This document shows positions 53,963-63,216 of a DNA stretch of 64,000 nucleotides, one piece after another. The notes beneath the pieces are model-generated. The model was given only the letters and a program-made list of their open reading frames with translations. It made no database searches and had not been told where the DNA came from. A program made the translations under genes and the position numbers. This DNA comes from Niallia nealsonii (GTDB lineage Bacteria; Bacillota; Bacilli; Bacillales; Cytobacillaceae): assembly GCF_002835805.1 (NCBI RefSeq), contig NZ_PISE01000011.1:62001-126000 (forward strand). The letters are read 5' to 3'. Position 1 is the first letter of the stretch. Every line of letters starts with the position of its first letter.

Positions 53963-54093
53963 AGTTTCCCCTCATCTTTAACTTTTTTTAAACTAAATAG
54001 CAGCTTGGTCTCCCAAACTATATGGAATAGGATTATGTAGAATAATTTTTATCTCCCCATTCTAGAAATGTCTCTTTCACTCCTTAAAAGCAA

Positions 54094-54135
54094 ACAAAAA
54101 GATGGCTACATCCAATGTAATGGAACAGCCATCTT
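54094..54135 (-). terminator. Expression-platform terminator of the GEMM riboswitch
   Basis: AAGATGGCT (54099-54107) pairs with AGCCATCTT (54127-54135) with further pairing inside (CATCCAATGTAATGGA), followed on the minus strand by five Ts. It begins 13 bases after the aptamer, so ligand binding most likely controls whether it forms. Confidence 0.85.
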
Positions 54136-54147
54136 TATAATTGGGCT

Positions 54148-54230
54148 ATTCGGCAACCTGGCAATCGTATTCCCCTACGGAACTTTAGACCCACGGCTTT
54201 GCGTCCTTACCTTTCAATAAGTTTGCCTTT
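54148..54230 (-). ncRNA. Cyclic-di-GMP-I (GEMM-I) riboswitch aptamer
   Basis: On the minus strand the conserved blocks appear in order: GGCAAAC, a GAAA tetraloop stem (CTTATTGAAAGGTAAG), GGACGCAAAGCC, GGGTCTAAAG, then a second stem ending in GGTTGCCG. This is the GEMM-I consensus, including the A and G residues that contact cyclic di-GMP. It is followed by a terminator and, about 130 bases later, by the nitrilase gene. Whether the ligand turns the gene on or off cannot be read directly. Confidence 0.9.
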
Positions 54231-54231
54231 T

Positions 54232-54573
54232 CGTATTTTTCTAGTAAATTCATCATAGATAATTTTACTCACTTTTAATTTATCGGCTATATAATGATTA
54301 TTTTTAATAATAATTATTATATTTTTTAAAAATATTATTATAGAATTTTTTATCATTATGATGATTTATACATTGTTTATTATTAAAACTGAATAACTGA
54401 CTATATATAATGGACTTTTTTGTATTCGATCTTACGTTTTTCATATTCCTGAATATATTATTGATTATAAATTTACAAGCTACTCTATCAATACCTTTAT
54501 AATTCCTAAAAATCATTTACATTTAGAATGATAGTAAATAGCAATCCATTAGAGAAAGGCATAAGTATCATCT
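54232..54573. other. Very AT-rich intergenic region
   Basis: It must hold the promoter driving the riboswitch leader on the minus strand. The long A/T runs around 54300-54350 give no clear unique promoter. No gene is supported. Confidence 0.4.
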
Positions 54574-54608
54574 AAAAAAGGGGACTAACCAAATTGGTTA
54601 ATCCCCTT
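54574..54608 (-). terminator. Terminator of the MHYT-GGDEF-EAL gene
   Basis: AAGGGGACTAACC pairs with GGTTAATCCCCTT, followed on the minus strand by six Ts. Confidence 0.85.
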
Positions 54609-54656
54609 CTAATGTTTGATTTGCTCTATCAAGTTTAAAGATTTCCTTCGTATTAA

Positions 54657-57086
54657 CTATTTCTTATTAGCAAACTGTTGTTGAAATATATAATTCATTT
54701 CTTGAGCTGGAATTGGCCGGCTAAAGAAGTACCCTTGCGCTTCATTACATCTTTCTTGTTGGAGAAATTGTAATTGTTCCGCAGTCTCCACACCTTCTGC
54801 AATTACTTTTAAATCTAGATTCTGAGCCATATTGATAATGGTGCTAACGAGTGAAGCATCTTTCTGATCAATATAAATATTCCTTGTAAAAGTCTGATCA
54901 ATCTTTAATGTATCAATAGGAAAGGTTTTCAAATAGCTTAAGGAAGAATAGCCAGTTCCAAAGTCATCAATAGATAAATAAATCCCCATGTTCTTTAAAT
55001 TATGCATAGTCGAGACTGCATGCTTTGAATCTTGAATGATACTTTCAGTAAGCTCCAGTTCAAGGTATATGGGGTCAAGTTCCGTCTCCTTTAATATCTT
55101 TCTTACCGTTTCAACAAAGTTAGATTGTTGAAATTGAAGCGAAGAAATATTAACAGCCATTCTTATAGGCGAATAACCTTCGTTCTGCCATTCCTTATTC
55201 TGCATACAAGCTTTGTAAAGGACCCATTCCCCTATTGGCACAATCAATCCGGTTTCTTCAGCCAAAGGAATAAATTCCGCAGGTGAGATGGTTCCCCACT
55301 CGGGATGATGCCAACGAAGAAGCGCTTCAACACCAAGTAATTTTCCTGTTCCTATATCAATCTGCGGCTGATAAACTAATTTAAATTCATTGTTAACTAA
55401 AGCTTTACGCAAGCCTAATTCCAGTTTCATTTTCTTAGAAATGGTCTCGTTCATCTCAGGCGTATAAAACTCAAAGTTATTTTTTCCTTGTTCTTTTACT
55501 CGATACATAGCTGTATCAGCATTTTTTATTAATGTTTCCGTGTCTCTCCCATCTTCTGGATAGACAGAAATTCCAATGGATGGGGTAACAAATAGTTCTT
55601 GTTCTTTTATCACTATAGATCTACTAAATAAATCTAATATCTTTTGAGCAATTTTTGTTACCTTATCTGAATTTGACTGTGGTATGAATACAATAAACTC
55701 ATCTCCACCCTGACGAGATACAGTATCTGCCTTTCCCAAACAAGCTTGAATTCGATTAGCTACCTCAATTAAAAGCAAATCACCCATTGCGTGACCTAGT
55801 GTATCATTTATATACTTAAAACGATCTAAGTCTATAAACATAACACCTAGGGATTGTTTATTATCTTTTGCTTGTTCTAACGCTTGGTTAAGACGGTCAT
55901 TTAATAAGAGACGGTTGGGCAAACCAGTTAAAGAGTCACGATAAACCATTTGGTTGATTTTTTTCTCCGATTGTTTTCTTTCTGTGATATCCCTAATGAT
56001 ACTGCTAAAATACATATTCTCCTCTTCGTTCCAAGTGGCAATCGAAAGTTCAATGGGAAAGACGTCCCCTCCCTTTTTTAAACCTTGTAATTCTACTGTT
56101 TTTCCAATTACGTGAGGTTCTTGAGTAGAAATATATCGTTTCATCCCTTTTTGATGAGCCTCCCTATACTTTTCAGGAATGATTATCTGTAAGTTTCTTC
56201 CTAAAACTTCTTTATCTTTATATCCAAAAATAAGTTCCGCACCCTTATTCCATGAAATAATGTTTCCCAAGCTATCGGCTAAAACAATGGCATCCGTGGC
56301 CGACTCTATAACAGACTGGAACTTGCTCTCAAACTTAATAGATTGAGATTGAAATCTCTTCTCTACAAAAATACTGATAAAAACTAACCCGAAGATAATC
56401 AGCATAGCAATTCCAATTGAATACGCTAGAATCGTGCTGTTAAATAACGACACAGTCGGTTCAGCATGATGATGAGCCTTAAACTTTGCTGCCGCCATCC
56501 CGGTATAATGCATCCCTGATATTGCTATCCCCATAATAAGAGCGCTACCCGCTTTTCTCCACCACATATCTGGTGTGCTGTAATTCTGGCTTATAAAAAA
56601 TAAGAGATACAAACCTACTAAAGAAGATATAAACGCAATAATAGCTGAAAGAATCCACAATAAAAGGCTATATTCTATAATGGCACCCATCTCCATAGCT
56701 TCCATACCCGTATAATGCATGGAAACAATTCCTATAGCCATAAAAATGGCTCCTAGAATAACTTGTGTTTTTCCCATCGTAGTTCTGCTGATAATAAAAA
56801 ATGCTATTACAGAAGATATAATGGCTGGAAAAATAGAAAAAATCACACCTGTTATACTATAAGAGACAGGTATACTTAAATGAAACGCAAGCATCGCAAT
56901 AAAATGCATAGCCCATATCCCCAAGCCCATAGCAAACGCTCCTGTCCATAGCCAAATATGCCGCACAAACCCCTTTGCTTTATTCATTTGAATACTTAAA
57001 GATAAGGCAGCGTAGGAGGCAACTATTGCAATAATAATAGAAAGTACAACTAGAGAGATCTGATATGTACCGTAATATGCGTGCAT
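54657..57086 (-). CDS. MHYT-PAS-GGDEF-EAL cyclic-di-GMP turnover protein
   Basis: An 809-residue membrane protein. The MHYT sensor (about 1-245, seven helices) carries repeated Met-His pairs such as WAMHFIAM, VSMHYTGM and SGMHYTGM, thought to bind copper and sense O2, CO or NO. A PAS domain (about 255-370), GGDEF (GGDEF intact at 460-464) and EAL (EALLRW at 587-592, later DDFGTGYSSL) follow. Both synthesis and hydrolysis of cyclic di-GMP are possible on paper. AGGGGGTGG precedes ATG 57086; an upstream frame to 57170 has no site. It lies beside the GEMM-controlled gene. Confidence 0.92.
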   Translation of the reverse strand: MHAYYGTYQISLVVLSIIIAIVASYAALSLSIQMNKAKGFVRHIWLWTGAFAMGLGIWAMHFIAMLAFHLSIPVSYSITGVIFSIFPAIISSVIAFFIISRTTMGKTQVILGAIFMAIGIVSMHYTGMEAMEMGAIIEYSLLLWILSAIIAFISSLVGLYLLFFISQNYSTPDMWWRKAGSALIMGIAISGMHYTGMAAAKFKAHHHAEPTVSLFNSTILAYSIGIAMLIIFGLVFISIFVEKRFQSQSIKFESKFQSVIESATDAIVLADSLGNIISWNKGAELIFGYKDKEVLGRNLQIIIPEKYREAHQKGMKRYISTQEPHVIGKTVELQGLKKGGDVFPIELSIATWNEEENMYFSSIIRDITERKQSEKKINQMVYRDSLTGLPNRLLLNDRLNQALEQAKDNKQSLGVMFIDLDRFKYINDTLGHAMGDLLLIEVANRIQACLGKADTVSRQGGDEFIVFIPQSNSDKVTKIAQKILDLFSRSIVIKEQELFVTPSIGISVYPEDGRDTETLIKNADTAMYRVKEQGKNNFEFYTPEMNETISKKMKLELGLRKALVNNEFKLVYQPQIDIGTGKLLGVEALLRWHHPEWGTISPAEFIPLAEETGLIVPIGEWVLYKACMQNKEWQNEGYSPIRMAVNISSLQFQQSNFVETVRKILKETELDPIYLELELTESIIQDSKHAVSTMHNLKNMGIYLSIDDFGTGYSSLSYLKTFPIDTLKIDQTFTRNIYIDQKDASLVSTIINMAQNLDLKVIAEGVETAEQLQFLQQERCNEAQGYFFSRPIPAQEMNYIFQQQFANKK

Positions 57087-57290
57087 TATATTTACCACCC
57101 CCTTAATATCAACTTTTATATCGGAAAAATTTATAATTTCTGAATCCCTATCTATAAAGAAATATTTCAAAATCTTTTTCCTAAAAAAAGAACAGCTACT
57201 ATCTATGGTTATATTTTAATGCAATTATAACTGGTTTAACCAATTATCAATCGTATAGTAATAGAGCAACAAAAGCGCTCGTGCTAGGTA

Positions 57291-57731
57291 TTAATTAGAA
57301 CTAGACTTCACCAGTTCCATCAATTTTTCGGTTGTCTTTTCGGAAACAGTATAAATAGTGTTGGTATCCTCTGCTTTCATCAAGGTGCTCTTTTGCTCTT
57401 TTTCCCCAATCCATAAATACAAATTCTCCTTACTTTCCTTATCATAAAATATATCCAAATGAAATTCAGGGGGAGCCATATCGACTATGCCCTCTTCTTT
57501 TTTTGCACTTAAAAAGATTGTTTGAAAGGATTTTAAGGATTCTTCATCATCATAACTAATAATATTACTACTATCTGTAGATTTTGATACATTAACCTTT
57601 ATAAAATTCCTCTCTATGGAAAGTTCTTTAGAATTTTGTGATTCAGCAGATCTATCTTCTTTAGATTGACAACCCCAAAGAATCATAGCCATTAAAATGA
57701 CTGATAGTATTTTAAACAGTACTGTTCTCAA
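57291..57731 (-). CDS. Small lipoprotein, YhfM-like
   Basis: A 146-residue lipoprotein with lipobox MILWGC. The mature domain includes FIKVNVSKS, FQTIFLSAKKEEGIVDMAPPEF, ENLYLWIGEK and NTIYTVSEKTTEKLMELV, similar to small Bacillus lipoproteins of the YhfM type with unknown role. TTG 57731 is the likely start because GGGAG lies eight bases before it; a TTG at 57761 has no better site. It is upstream of the MHYT gene's neighbour on the same strand but 120 bases away, so cotranscription is uncertain. Confidence 0.65.
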   Translation of the reverse strand: MRTVLFKILSVILMAMILWGCQSKEDRSAESQNSKELSIERNFIKVNVSKSTDSSNIISYDDEESLKSFQTIFLSAKKEEGIVDMAPPEFHLDIFYDKESKENLYLWIGEKEQKSTLMKAEDTNTIYTVSEKTTEKLMELVKSSSN

Positions 57732-57908
57732 TAGATCAACTCCCAAAGTTTTATTCTCCAATTAGACGATCCAAATCCATTGAATGTTTCTACAACATAG
57801 GGATATTGTGGAAAATAACGAATTTTACAGAATATAAAAATTTCTAGCTCCTTTAAAAAGAAATTAGAGCTTCTGTTTTATACTTTATTGTTATTTTTTT
57901 ATATTAAA

Positions 57909-58055
57909 TTAGTCTCCTACTTGATTAATATGAATGGCAAGCTCATCGTGTTCCTTCCCCTCTAAGACATAGGAGAAAAAGTTATGTAGTTTATCCCATG
58001 CTTCATGTACCTGCGCCGCCAAAGCAACTCCCTCATCTGTAAGATAAGTCAAGTG
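57909..58055 (-). pseudogene. MarR-family regulator, C-terminal fragment
   Basis: The frame reads HLTYLTDEGVALAAQVHEAW, then DKLHNFFSYVLEGKEHDELAIHI, ending NQVGD before TAA at 57909. This is the end of the wing (LT..G) and the dimerisation helices of a MarR protein. Upstream, stops interrupt the frame and the DNA-binding domain is missing. It lies next to the NMO-family gene, whose repressor it may once have been. Confidence 0.65.
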
Positions 58056-58209
58056 TTTCTATCAGATTGTTTATTATTTAAATAAGAAAAAAGCCGACTA
58101 CAAAAAGTCGTTTTAGCGACCTTTTGAGTTAGCTTTCATTTAATTACATTTAACTATTATTAAAAAGATTATGCTTTTATCATTCTGTAACGAAATAAAT
58201 AGTTTTCAT

Positions 58210-59169
58210 TTAAAGAAGCTTATTAAGACGTGTAATCCCCTTCATTGCATCTTTCATAATATTATCAATTAGCGCTTCCACCTTTGGAACATCATTTATC
58301 AAACCGATAACTTGTCCAGCCCAAGCAAATCCATTTATTTGATCTCCATCATAAATATATTTAAGATTAGATGTACCACTTACCATATCTTTTAATTCTT
58401 CGTAAGTGTCTCCTTGCTTTTCTCTTTTGATAATATTCATGGAATAATCAGATTTCAACACTCTACCTGGAGTGCCAAATGTACGTTTAATAACAACAGT
58501 GTCCATTTCTGTTCCTTCTACAAGTGCATTTTTATAAGACTGAATAGCATCTACACATTCTACTGTCGCTATAAAACGAGTTCCCATTTCAATCCCTTCT
58601 GCACCAAGTGCTAACGCTGCAAGAAAGCCTCTGCCATCTCCAACCCCACCGCTAGCAATAACAGGAATAGAAATTGATTCAACAACACGAGGGATCAGAA
58701 CCATAGTGCCGATATCGTCCTTCCCAATATGCCCTCCACCTTCTTGTCCAACAGCTATTACAGCAGATGCACCTAGCTTTTCTGCTTTTTTTGCTTGTCG
58801 AACAGTGGATACAAGAACTAGGGATACAATGTTTTCACCCTTAATGCGTTCTAGAATGGGCTCAGGATTGCCTCCTGTAATAGAAATTACCTTCACTCTT
58901 TCTTTTATCGCAGTTTCTAAAAGTTCCATATAGGCACCATTATAGGAACCAATAGCAAAATTCACTCCAAAAGGTTTGTCAGTTAAAGCTCTGACTTTTT
59001 GAATTTCTTCCCTCAATCTCTGAGGTGTAAATAATGTCATAGCTGTAATTTGGCCAAGTCCCCCAGAATTAGAAACAGCTGCAGCAAGCTCAGCATTACC
59101 TAAGTAAGCTAATCCTCCTTGAATAATTGGGTACTTTATATTTAATAAGCTGGTAATACTAGTCTTCAT
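58210..59169 (-). CDS. NMO/FabK-family flavoprotein (nitronate monooxygenase-like)
   Basis: A 319-residue FMN-binding TIM-barrel protein. Family features are YPIIQGGLAYLGNAELAAAV (N-terminal FMN site), GVNFAIGS, AVIAVGQEGGGHIG (about 176-189, catalytic His region), IPVIASGGVGDGRGFLAALALGAEGIEMGTRF and GQVIGLINDV. It oxidises nitronates such as propionate 3-nitronate, or reduces an enoyl thioester as in FabK; the GGHIG pattern does not settle this. It stands among gene fragments but appears intact. Confidence 0.82.
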   Translation of the reverse strand: MKTSITSLLNIKYPIIQGGLAYLGNAELAAAVSNSGGLGQITAMTLFTPQRLREEIQKVRALTDKPFGVNFAIGSYNGAYMELLETAIKERVKVISITGGNPEPILERIKGENIVSLVLVSTVRQAKKAEKLGASAVIAVGQEGGGHIGKDDIGTMVLIPRVVESISIPVIASGGVGDGRGFLAALALGAEGIEMGTRFIATVECVDAIQSYKNALVEGTEMDTVVIKRTFGTPGRVLKSDYSMNIIKREKQGDTYEELKDMVSGTSNLKYIYDGDQINGFAWAGQVIGLINDVPKVEALIDNIMKDAMKGITRLNKLL

Positions 59170-59341
59170 TATAAAACCTTCCTATCATATTATAATTAAG
59201 TAAAAAATATAAATTAAAGTTTTATTGAAATCATAACATGTGACTTACCCTTCTTCCAATAAACTGTCACCTTCTCAAAAATCAAGTTTACTAAACTATT
59301 ATCATGAAACATGGCTATTACTCTATTCAAATCTTACAAAA

Positions 59342-59645
59342 CTATCCTTTAACACCAAATCCACGTAATGCTTGCTGCTACATTCTAAATATTTCTATTA
59401 AGAATAAATCCATTCCGAGAAGAACAACACTTTTAGCAACCTCAGGCCTTACTCCCCTTACGATAAAGCGAACGCCAAGCAAACCAAGTACGGCACTAGT
59501 TTTAAATAGACAGTCGATTACGGTTTCGTCAAGTTGATTGATGCCTAAAAAATCGCTAATTAAAACACGGCTGTACTTTTTGTTTTATTTTCCTCAAGGA
59601 CTGATTGTATGTGCCGTACTATCCATGCTCTATACTCCTCAGGTA
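59342..59645 (-). pseudogene. STAS-domain (RsbR-like) fragment
   Basis: On the minus strand, IVRHIQSVLEENKTKSTAVF runs to a stop, and in the next frame SDFLGINQLDETVIDCLFKT, SAVLGLLGVRFIVRGVRPEV and AKSVVLLGMDLF follow, then another stop and QQALRGFGVKG. This is the C-terminal STAS domain of RsbR-type stressosome co-antagonists (motif LLG...GVRPEVA). The phosphorylatable Thr/Ser position and the N-terminal globin-like domain are not recoverable. It is non-functional. Confidence 0.6.
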
Positions 59646-59665
59646 TTCTGCTCCACCTAAGTTTC

Positions 59666-59997
59666 TTATAATCTGTCTAATTTGGTTGTTTCTGGTATTG
59701 GAATAATAAATGATTTTTGAGCTGGTTTCCATGCTAATACAGCTTGTGCAGATATTGCATTCTTACTTTCAGCAACGTTAGCCATTAATTCTAATAACAC
59801 TTGGTTATGACCAATCACTTCAGGTTTAAATCTCCCCATAAAACTTCTAAAGTCACCTTCTTCATATGTTGAATCTTTTGTATATTTTCCGCTTAAGAAG
59901 CCATTTTCTAATGGACTGTAAGCAACAAAAGAAATTGACAAATTGGACATGGCGAGGGCCATGTCCAATTTGATAATCCCAAGCTTCTTCAGCATAT
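59666..59997 (-). pseudogene. Aldo/keto reductase fragment with palindromic insertion
   Basis: Only the C-terminal half of an aldo/keto reductase is left: KKLGI, then SFVAYSPLENGFLSGKY, EEGDFRSFMGRFKPE, NAISAQAVLAW and FIIPIPETTKLDRL, then a stop before the last helices. The catalytic tetrad is absent. A perfect palindrome at 59939-59972 interrupts the sequence, in frame, between KKLGI and SFVAYSPL. The 5' end runs into the nrdF terminator. Confidence 0.75.
59939..59972. repeat. 34-bp perfect palindrome inserted in a gene fragment
   Basis: CAAATTGGACATGGC (59939-59953) and its exact complement (59958-59972) flank four bases. It adds about 12 codons that are absent from aldo/keto reductases at this place, so it is an insertion. 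It could act as a hairpin in either transcript; no T run follows. Confidence 0.7.
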
Positions 59998-60001
59998 AAA
60001 T

Positions 60002-60041
60002 GACAAACCCCACTTTAACCAGAGAGTTAACGTGGGGTTTG
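60002..60041 (-). terminator. Terminator of nrdF
   Basis: ACAAACCCCAC and GTGGGGTTTGT form the outer stem, with TTAAC/GTTAA inside, 40 bases after the nrdF stop. Confidence 0.8.
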
Positions 60042-60081
60042 TTTACAACCTAAAAATATCAAAAGGCAGCTGGTTTACTGT

Positions 60082-61068
60082 CTATATATTAGACTTCCAA
60101 TCAAAGATAAAATCATCATCAGTCAATGGCTCTACTTTTGTAGCTTTTACGTAACCATTTCCTTTTACAGAGAAGAAGTCGTGATTCTTGGTGTCTGTTT
60201 TCATGCCATTTTCAACAATCGGGTTGATTGGCTCTGACGGATATACAGCCTCATATCCAAGATTCATGCATGCTTTGTTTGCATTGTAGCGGATAAATTT
60301 ATTCACTTCGTCCACCAGACCAATTTGCTGGTATAAATCCTGTGTATATTCCAGCTCATTTTCATAAAGAGTGTTTAATAAGTCCAGTCTTTCGCGAGCA
60401 GCTTTTTCTTGCTCCTCTGTTGTTAGCTTTGCATATAGCTCCTGAGAGATAAGGCCTATATACACGCCATGAATGCTTTCGTCGCGGATGATTAAGTTAA
60501 TGATCTCTCCTGAAGCGGTTAACTTGCCTTGACCTGCTAAAAACAGCGGATAGAAAAAGCCAGAATAAAATAAGAATGACTCAAGATACACTGAAGCAAC
60601 TGTTGCCATATAAAGATCATATTTACTTACTTCAGGCTTAAACAGCTTTTGATAGTATTCGGAGATTAGTTTTCCCTTTGATTGCAATTGAGGATGATTG
60701 TGCACCCAATCAAATACTTCGTCAATTTCTTCTTCTGTAGCTAATGTCGTAAAAATCGTAGAATATGATTTAGCATGGATTTGCTCCATCATTCCCATAA
60801 AGGATAGGACGCCCTTGCGCTGCAGTCCCTCTACATGCATACCGATCAAAGGCATTCCTTCTCCACCTTGCTCTGTATCCAACAACGTCAGGCCGCCCAA
60901 CACTTTTTTGTAAGTATCTTGCTCTTCCTGTGACAGCTCTCCCCATGTATTTTTATCAGCAGAAAGACTGATCTCTTCTGGCAGCCAGAACTGTCTAGTA
61001 TTCTGCGTATAAAACATCTGTGTGAAATCATCTTCATGCTGATTCCAGTTAACAGCATACTTTGTCAT
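60082..61068 (-). CDS. nrdF: Class Ib ribonucleotide reductase beta subunit NrdF
   Basis: A 328-residue di-metal protein that holds the tyrosyl radical for ribonucleotide reduction. Metal ligands lie in [10 protein letters not shown] (Asp), [11 protein letters not shown] (Glu and His, with the radical Tyr), VYLESF (Glu) and [12 protein letters not shown] (Glu and His). The length and the C-terminal DDDFIFDW tail, which docks to NrdE, fit class Ib. GGGGG precedes the ATG. It lies 64 bases downstream of nrdE, with a small GGGGAG hairpin (61099-61119) between them. Confidence 0.95.
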   Translation of the reverse strand: MTKYAVNWNQHEDDFTQMFYTQNTRQFWLPEEISLSADKNTWGELSQEEQDTYKKVLGGLTLLDTEQGGEGMPLIGMHVEGLQRKGVLSFMGMMEQIHAKSYSTIFTTLATEEEIDEVFDWVHNHPQLQSKGKLISEYYQKLFKPEVSKYDLYMATVASVYLESFLFYSGFFYPLFLAGQGKLTASGEIINLIIRDESIHGVYIGLISQELYAKLTTEEQEKAARERLDLLNTLYENELEYTQDLYQQIGLVDEVNKFIRYNANKACMNLGYEAVYPSEPINPIVENGMKTDTKNHDFFSVKGNGYVKATKVEPLTDDDFIFDWKSNI

Positions 61069-61132
61069 TTCATTTCCCCCAGTAATTCAAAAAAATAAGG
61101 GGGAGTCATTGCTCCCCATGTTCCTTCTCTCA

Positions 61133-62092
61133 TTAAACGGCACATGCAATACATTCGTCAATCGCTAAATTGCGGGTCCGTGTATAGTAAAGTGATTTTA
61201 ATCCTATTTCATTCGCATAAATATAATAGCGAGCCAATTCTTTTGTGGAAACATCAGAGTTTACATAAAGAATAGTAGATATGCCTTGGTCCACATGCTC
61301 TTGTGCGGCTGCAATTAAGTCCATCACCTTAAATTGGTTCATATCAAACGCGGATTTATAGAACCAGAAGTTCGTTTCATCCATATAAGGCATTGGATAA
61401 TACGTAGTAGAGTTCGCATATGTACGAGACTCAATTTGGTTAACGACTGGCATTACAGATGCTGTCGCATTTTGGATATAGCCAATCGATTGTGTCGGAG
61501 CTACAGCCAATCGATACGCATTATACATTCCATATTCTTGCACTAATTCAGCTAATTCTGCCCAGTCCTCGCAATTCGGAATATAAATGCCTTCAAACAA
61601 TTGCTTTACCTTGTCTGTTTTAGGAGCAAAGCTTACTTGCTTGTATTTCTCAAAGTATGTCCCTTTCGCATACTCCGATTTTTTGAACTCTTTGAACGTT
61701 TCTTTTTTTTCTTTTGCGATCATCATGCTCTTTTCAATAGAATAGAAATTCATCATCATGAAGAAAGTCGCCGCAAAGTCTTTTGCTTCATCCGATTCGT
61801 AGCTGATTCTATTTTTCGATAAGTATCCATGAAGGTTCATTGCCCCTAGTCCTACTGCATGAAGCTCTTCATTGGCTTTTTTGACAGATGGAGCATTTTG
61901 TATGTCCGATATATCAGAAACAGTCGTTAATGCCTCAATACCAACATGTACAGAATCTCTGAATACATCGCCAGGCTGCATGACATTCGGGATGTTCAGT
62001 GAGCCTAAGTTGCAGTTAATGTCACGGCGTATAATATCCTCTTGTCCGTAATCCGCAATTTCAGATGTTTCCTGAAGCTGAAAGATTTCTGT
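61133..62092 (-). CDS. nrdE: NrdE, 3' exon (class Ib ribonucleotide reductase alpha subunit)
   Basis: The C-terminal 319 codons of NrdE. The exon begins TEIFQLQETSEI at ACA (62092), directly continuing SNLC of the previous exon, and contains DINCNLGSLN, SVAPTQSIGYI-type segment APTQSIGYIQNATASVMPV and the redox-active C-terminal cysteine pair in ECIACAV. The apparent ATG at 61981 is internal and not a start. The enzyme reduces ribonucleoside diphosphates, with NrdF supplying the radical. Splicing of the upstream intron is needed to make the protein. Confidence 0.93.
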   Translation of the reverse strand, partial: TEIFQLQETSEIADYGQEDIIRRDINCNLGSLNIPNVMQPGDVFRDSVHVGIEALTTVSDISDIQNAPSVKKANEELHAVGLGAMNLHGYLSKNRISYESDEAKDFAATFFMMMNFYSIEKSMMIAKEKKETFKEFKKSEYAKGTYFEKYKQVSFAPKTDKVKQLFEGIYIPNCEDWAELAELVQEYGMYNAYRLAVAPTQSIGYIQNATASVMPVVNQIESRTYANSTTYYPMPYMDETNFWFYKSAFDMNQFKVMDLIAAAQEHVDQGISTILYVNSDVSTKELARYYIYANEIGLKSLYYTRTRNLAIDECIACAV

Positions 62093-63216
62093 CCTAATCT
62101 TTAGCTAAGCTCGCTAGGCTTAACCCATGGGGCTGCATCTCTACAATGCAGAGGAGACTATATCACAACCCTCAGCTCAACCTGGTGGGGTTCTCCGCTT
62201 TTCGGATACACTGTATCCTACTCTACTCGCTTCTTCACTGAAGTTTTTCATCCAGCTATGCTTTCGATAGTCGTTAGGCTTTTAGTTATCGTATTCGTTC
62301 AGAAAGTCTCTTATAGGTAGGAAATTTGTCGTTATCGAGACGGCGGATAGTGGTTGCCGTGGAAGTTCCAATCGCCTTAGCTGCTTCCTTGATGCTAGCA
62401 TACACCACACCATCTATCTCAACCTTGCATGTTGGATTATTCATTTTCTTCACTATCTGATTTTTGGGAACGGCTCGTTTCCAATCAGGGAAGTTATCTG
62501 AATCCAACCGATACGACATTTTGGTGACGCTCATTCCGAGTGCTTTAGCTGCCTCTGTCTGGCTTTTGTACTCTATCCCTTCTATTAGGACAGCGCGATT
62601 GTTCGCGGCCTTCACCGAATTAATCATACGTTCTGTTTTGGGCTTTCCGTATTGATGATTCGATGTTCCTGACATTTGACTCTTCCTCATTAAGCGAATC
62701 TCTTCTTTTCGAGGATTTGTAGTAAAGATATCTCCACCGATAGAAGTCATCTTAATGTTGTAGTAGTCAGGAGACAGAACGGCGTTTCGCTCGAGAATGT
62801 AACGCTCTTCCATCGCATTCAGCTCTTCGTCCGTGTAGGCTTCTTCTAAAATGACTTTTTCGAAATTCTCCTTGCCATATTTTTTCATGGCTCGTGTCAG
62901 GTATAATCCTGAACCCAAGTATTTCTTCCAGTCATTCTGGCGAGCGTAAATGCATTTTCCTATATATTTCTTTCCATTCACCTTGTTTATGGTTTCGTAG
63001 ATGAACCCATAAGGCACTTTCTCTGCCATTTGCACGACCTCCGATCATCCAATATAAGGTAATATAACCATTAAGATGTAGGATTCGCAACTGGAATATT
63101 TCGATACGATAACATTTAGCACGGTGATGACCGCTACCCTTTTCTAAGTCGGTAGGGCTTCTCCCGTTTAACGGAGTTATTCGACTGCCATTACTGACAG
63201 AAGGTGCTAGTAGTTA
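62093..63216 (-). other. Group I intron in nrdE (second in the window, complete)
   Basis: The intron is 1,124 bases long. The 5' exon ends with T (SNLC codon TGT at 63217) and the intron ends with G (62093), the group I rule; joining the exons restores NrdE exactly. Conserved core pieces are readable on the minus strand: ACGGGAGAAGCCCTACCGAC-like Q/P4-P6 sequence near 63150, the P7 strand ACGACTATCG at about 62272, and its partner GATATAGTC (S element) near 62165. A GIY-YIG endonuclease gene occupies the middle, just upstream of P7. Confidence 0.88.
62286..63029 (-). CDS. GIY-YIG homing endonuclease in nrdE intron
   Basis: A 247-residue endonuclease. The GIY-YIG nuclease domain (1-95) has YGFIYETINKVNGKKYIGKC, and the conserved Glu is near EERYILE. 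DNA-binding modules follow: a NUMOD3-like piece and two NUMOD1-type helix-turn-helix repeats, GIEYKSQTEAAKALGMSVTK and GVVYASIKEAAKAIGTSTAT, each followed by RRLD.D.FP/YRLDSDNFP. It cuts an intronless nrdE allele to spread the intron. ATG 63029 is chosen because GGAGG lies eight bases upstream; GTG 63035 is too close. Confidence 0.9.
   Translation of the reverse strand: MAEKVPYGFIYETINKVNGKKYIGKCIYARQNDWKKYLGSGLYLTRAMKKYGKENFEKVILEEAYTDEELNAMEERYILERNAVLSPDYYNIKMTSIGGDIFTTNPRKEEIRLMRKSQMSGTSNHQYGKPKTERMINSVKAANNRAVLIEGIEYKSQTEAAKALGMSVTKMSYRLDSDNFPDWKRAVPKNQIVKKMNNPTCKVEIDGVVYASIKEAAKAIGTSTATTIRRLDNDKFPTYKRLSERIR

Noticed and set aside
54304-54516. Small frame in the AT-rich region before the riboswitch
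   Set aside because: Asn/Lys/Ile-rich translation of AT-rich DNA without a ribosome site.
58093-58130. Intrinsic terminator after the NMO-family gene
   Set aside because: Several short complementary segments (AAGTCG, CGACC) are present, but the pairing is imperfect and no single convincing stem with T run can be chosen.
62286-63029. Intein in NrdE
   Set aside because: The endonuclease frame has its own ribosome site and start, stops separate it from both exons, and the boundaries follow the group I U/G rule, so it is an intron gene, not an intein.
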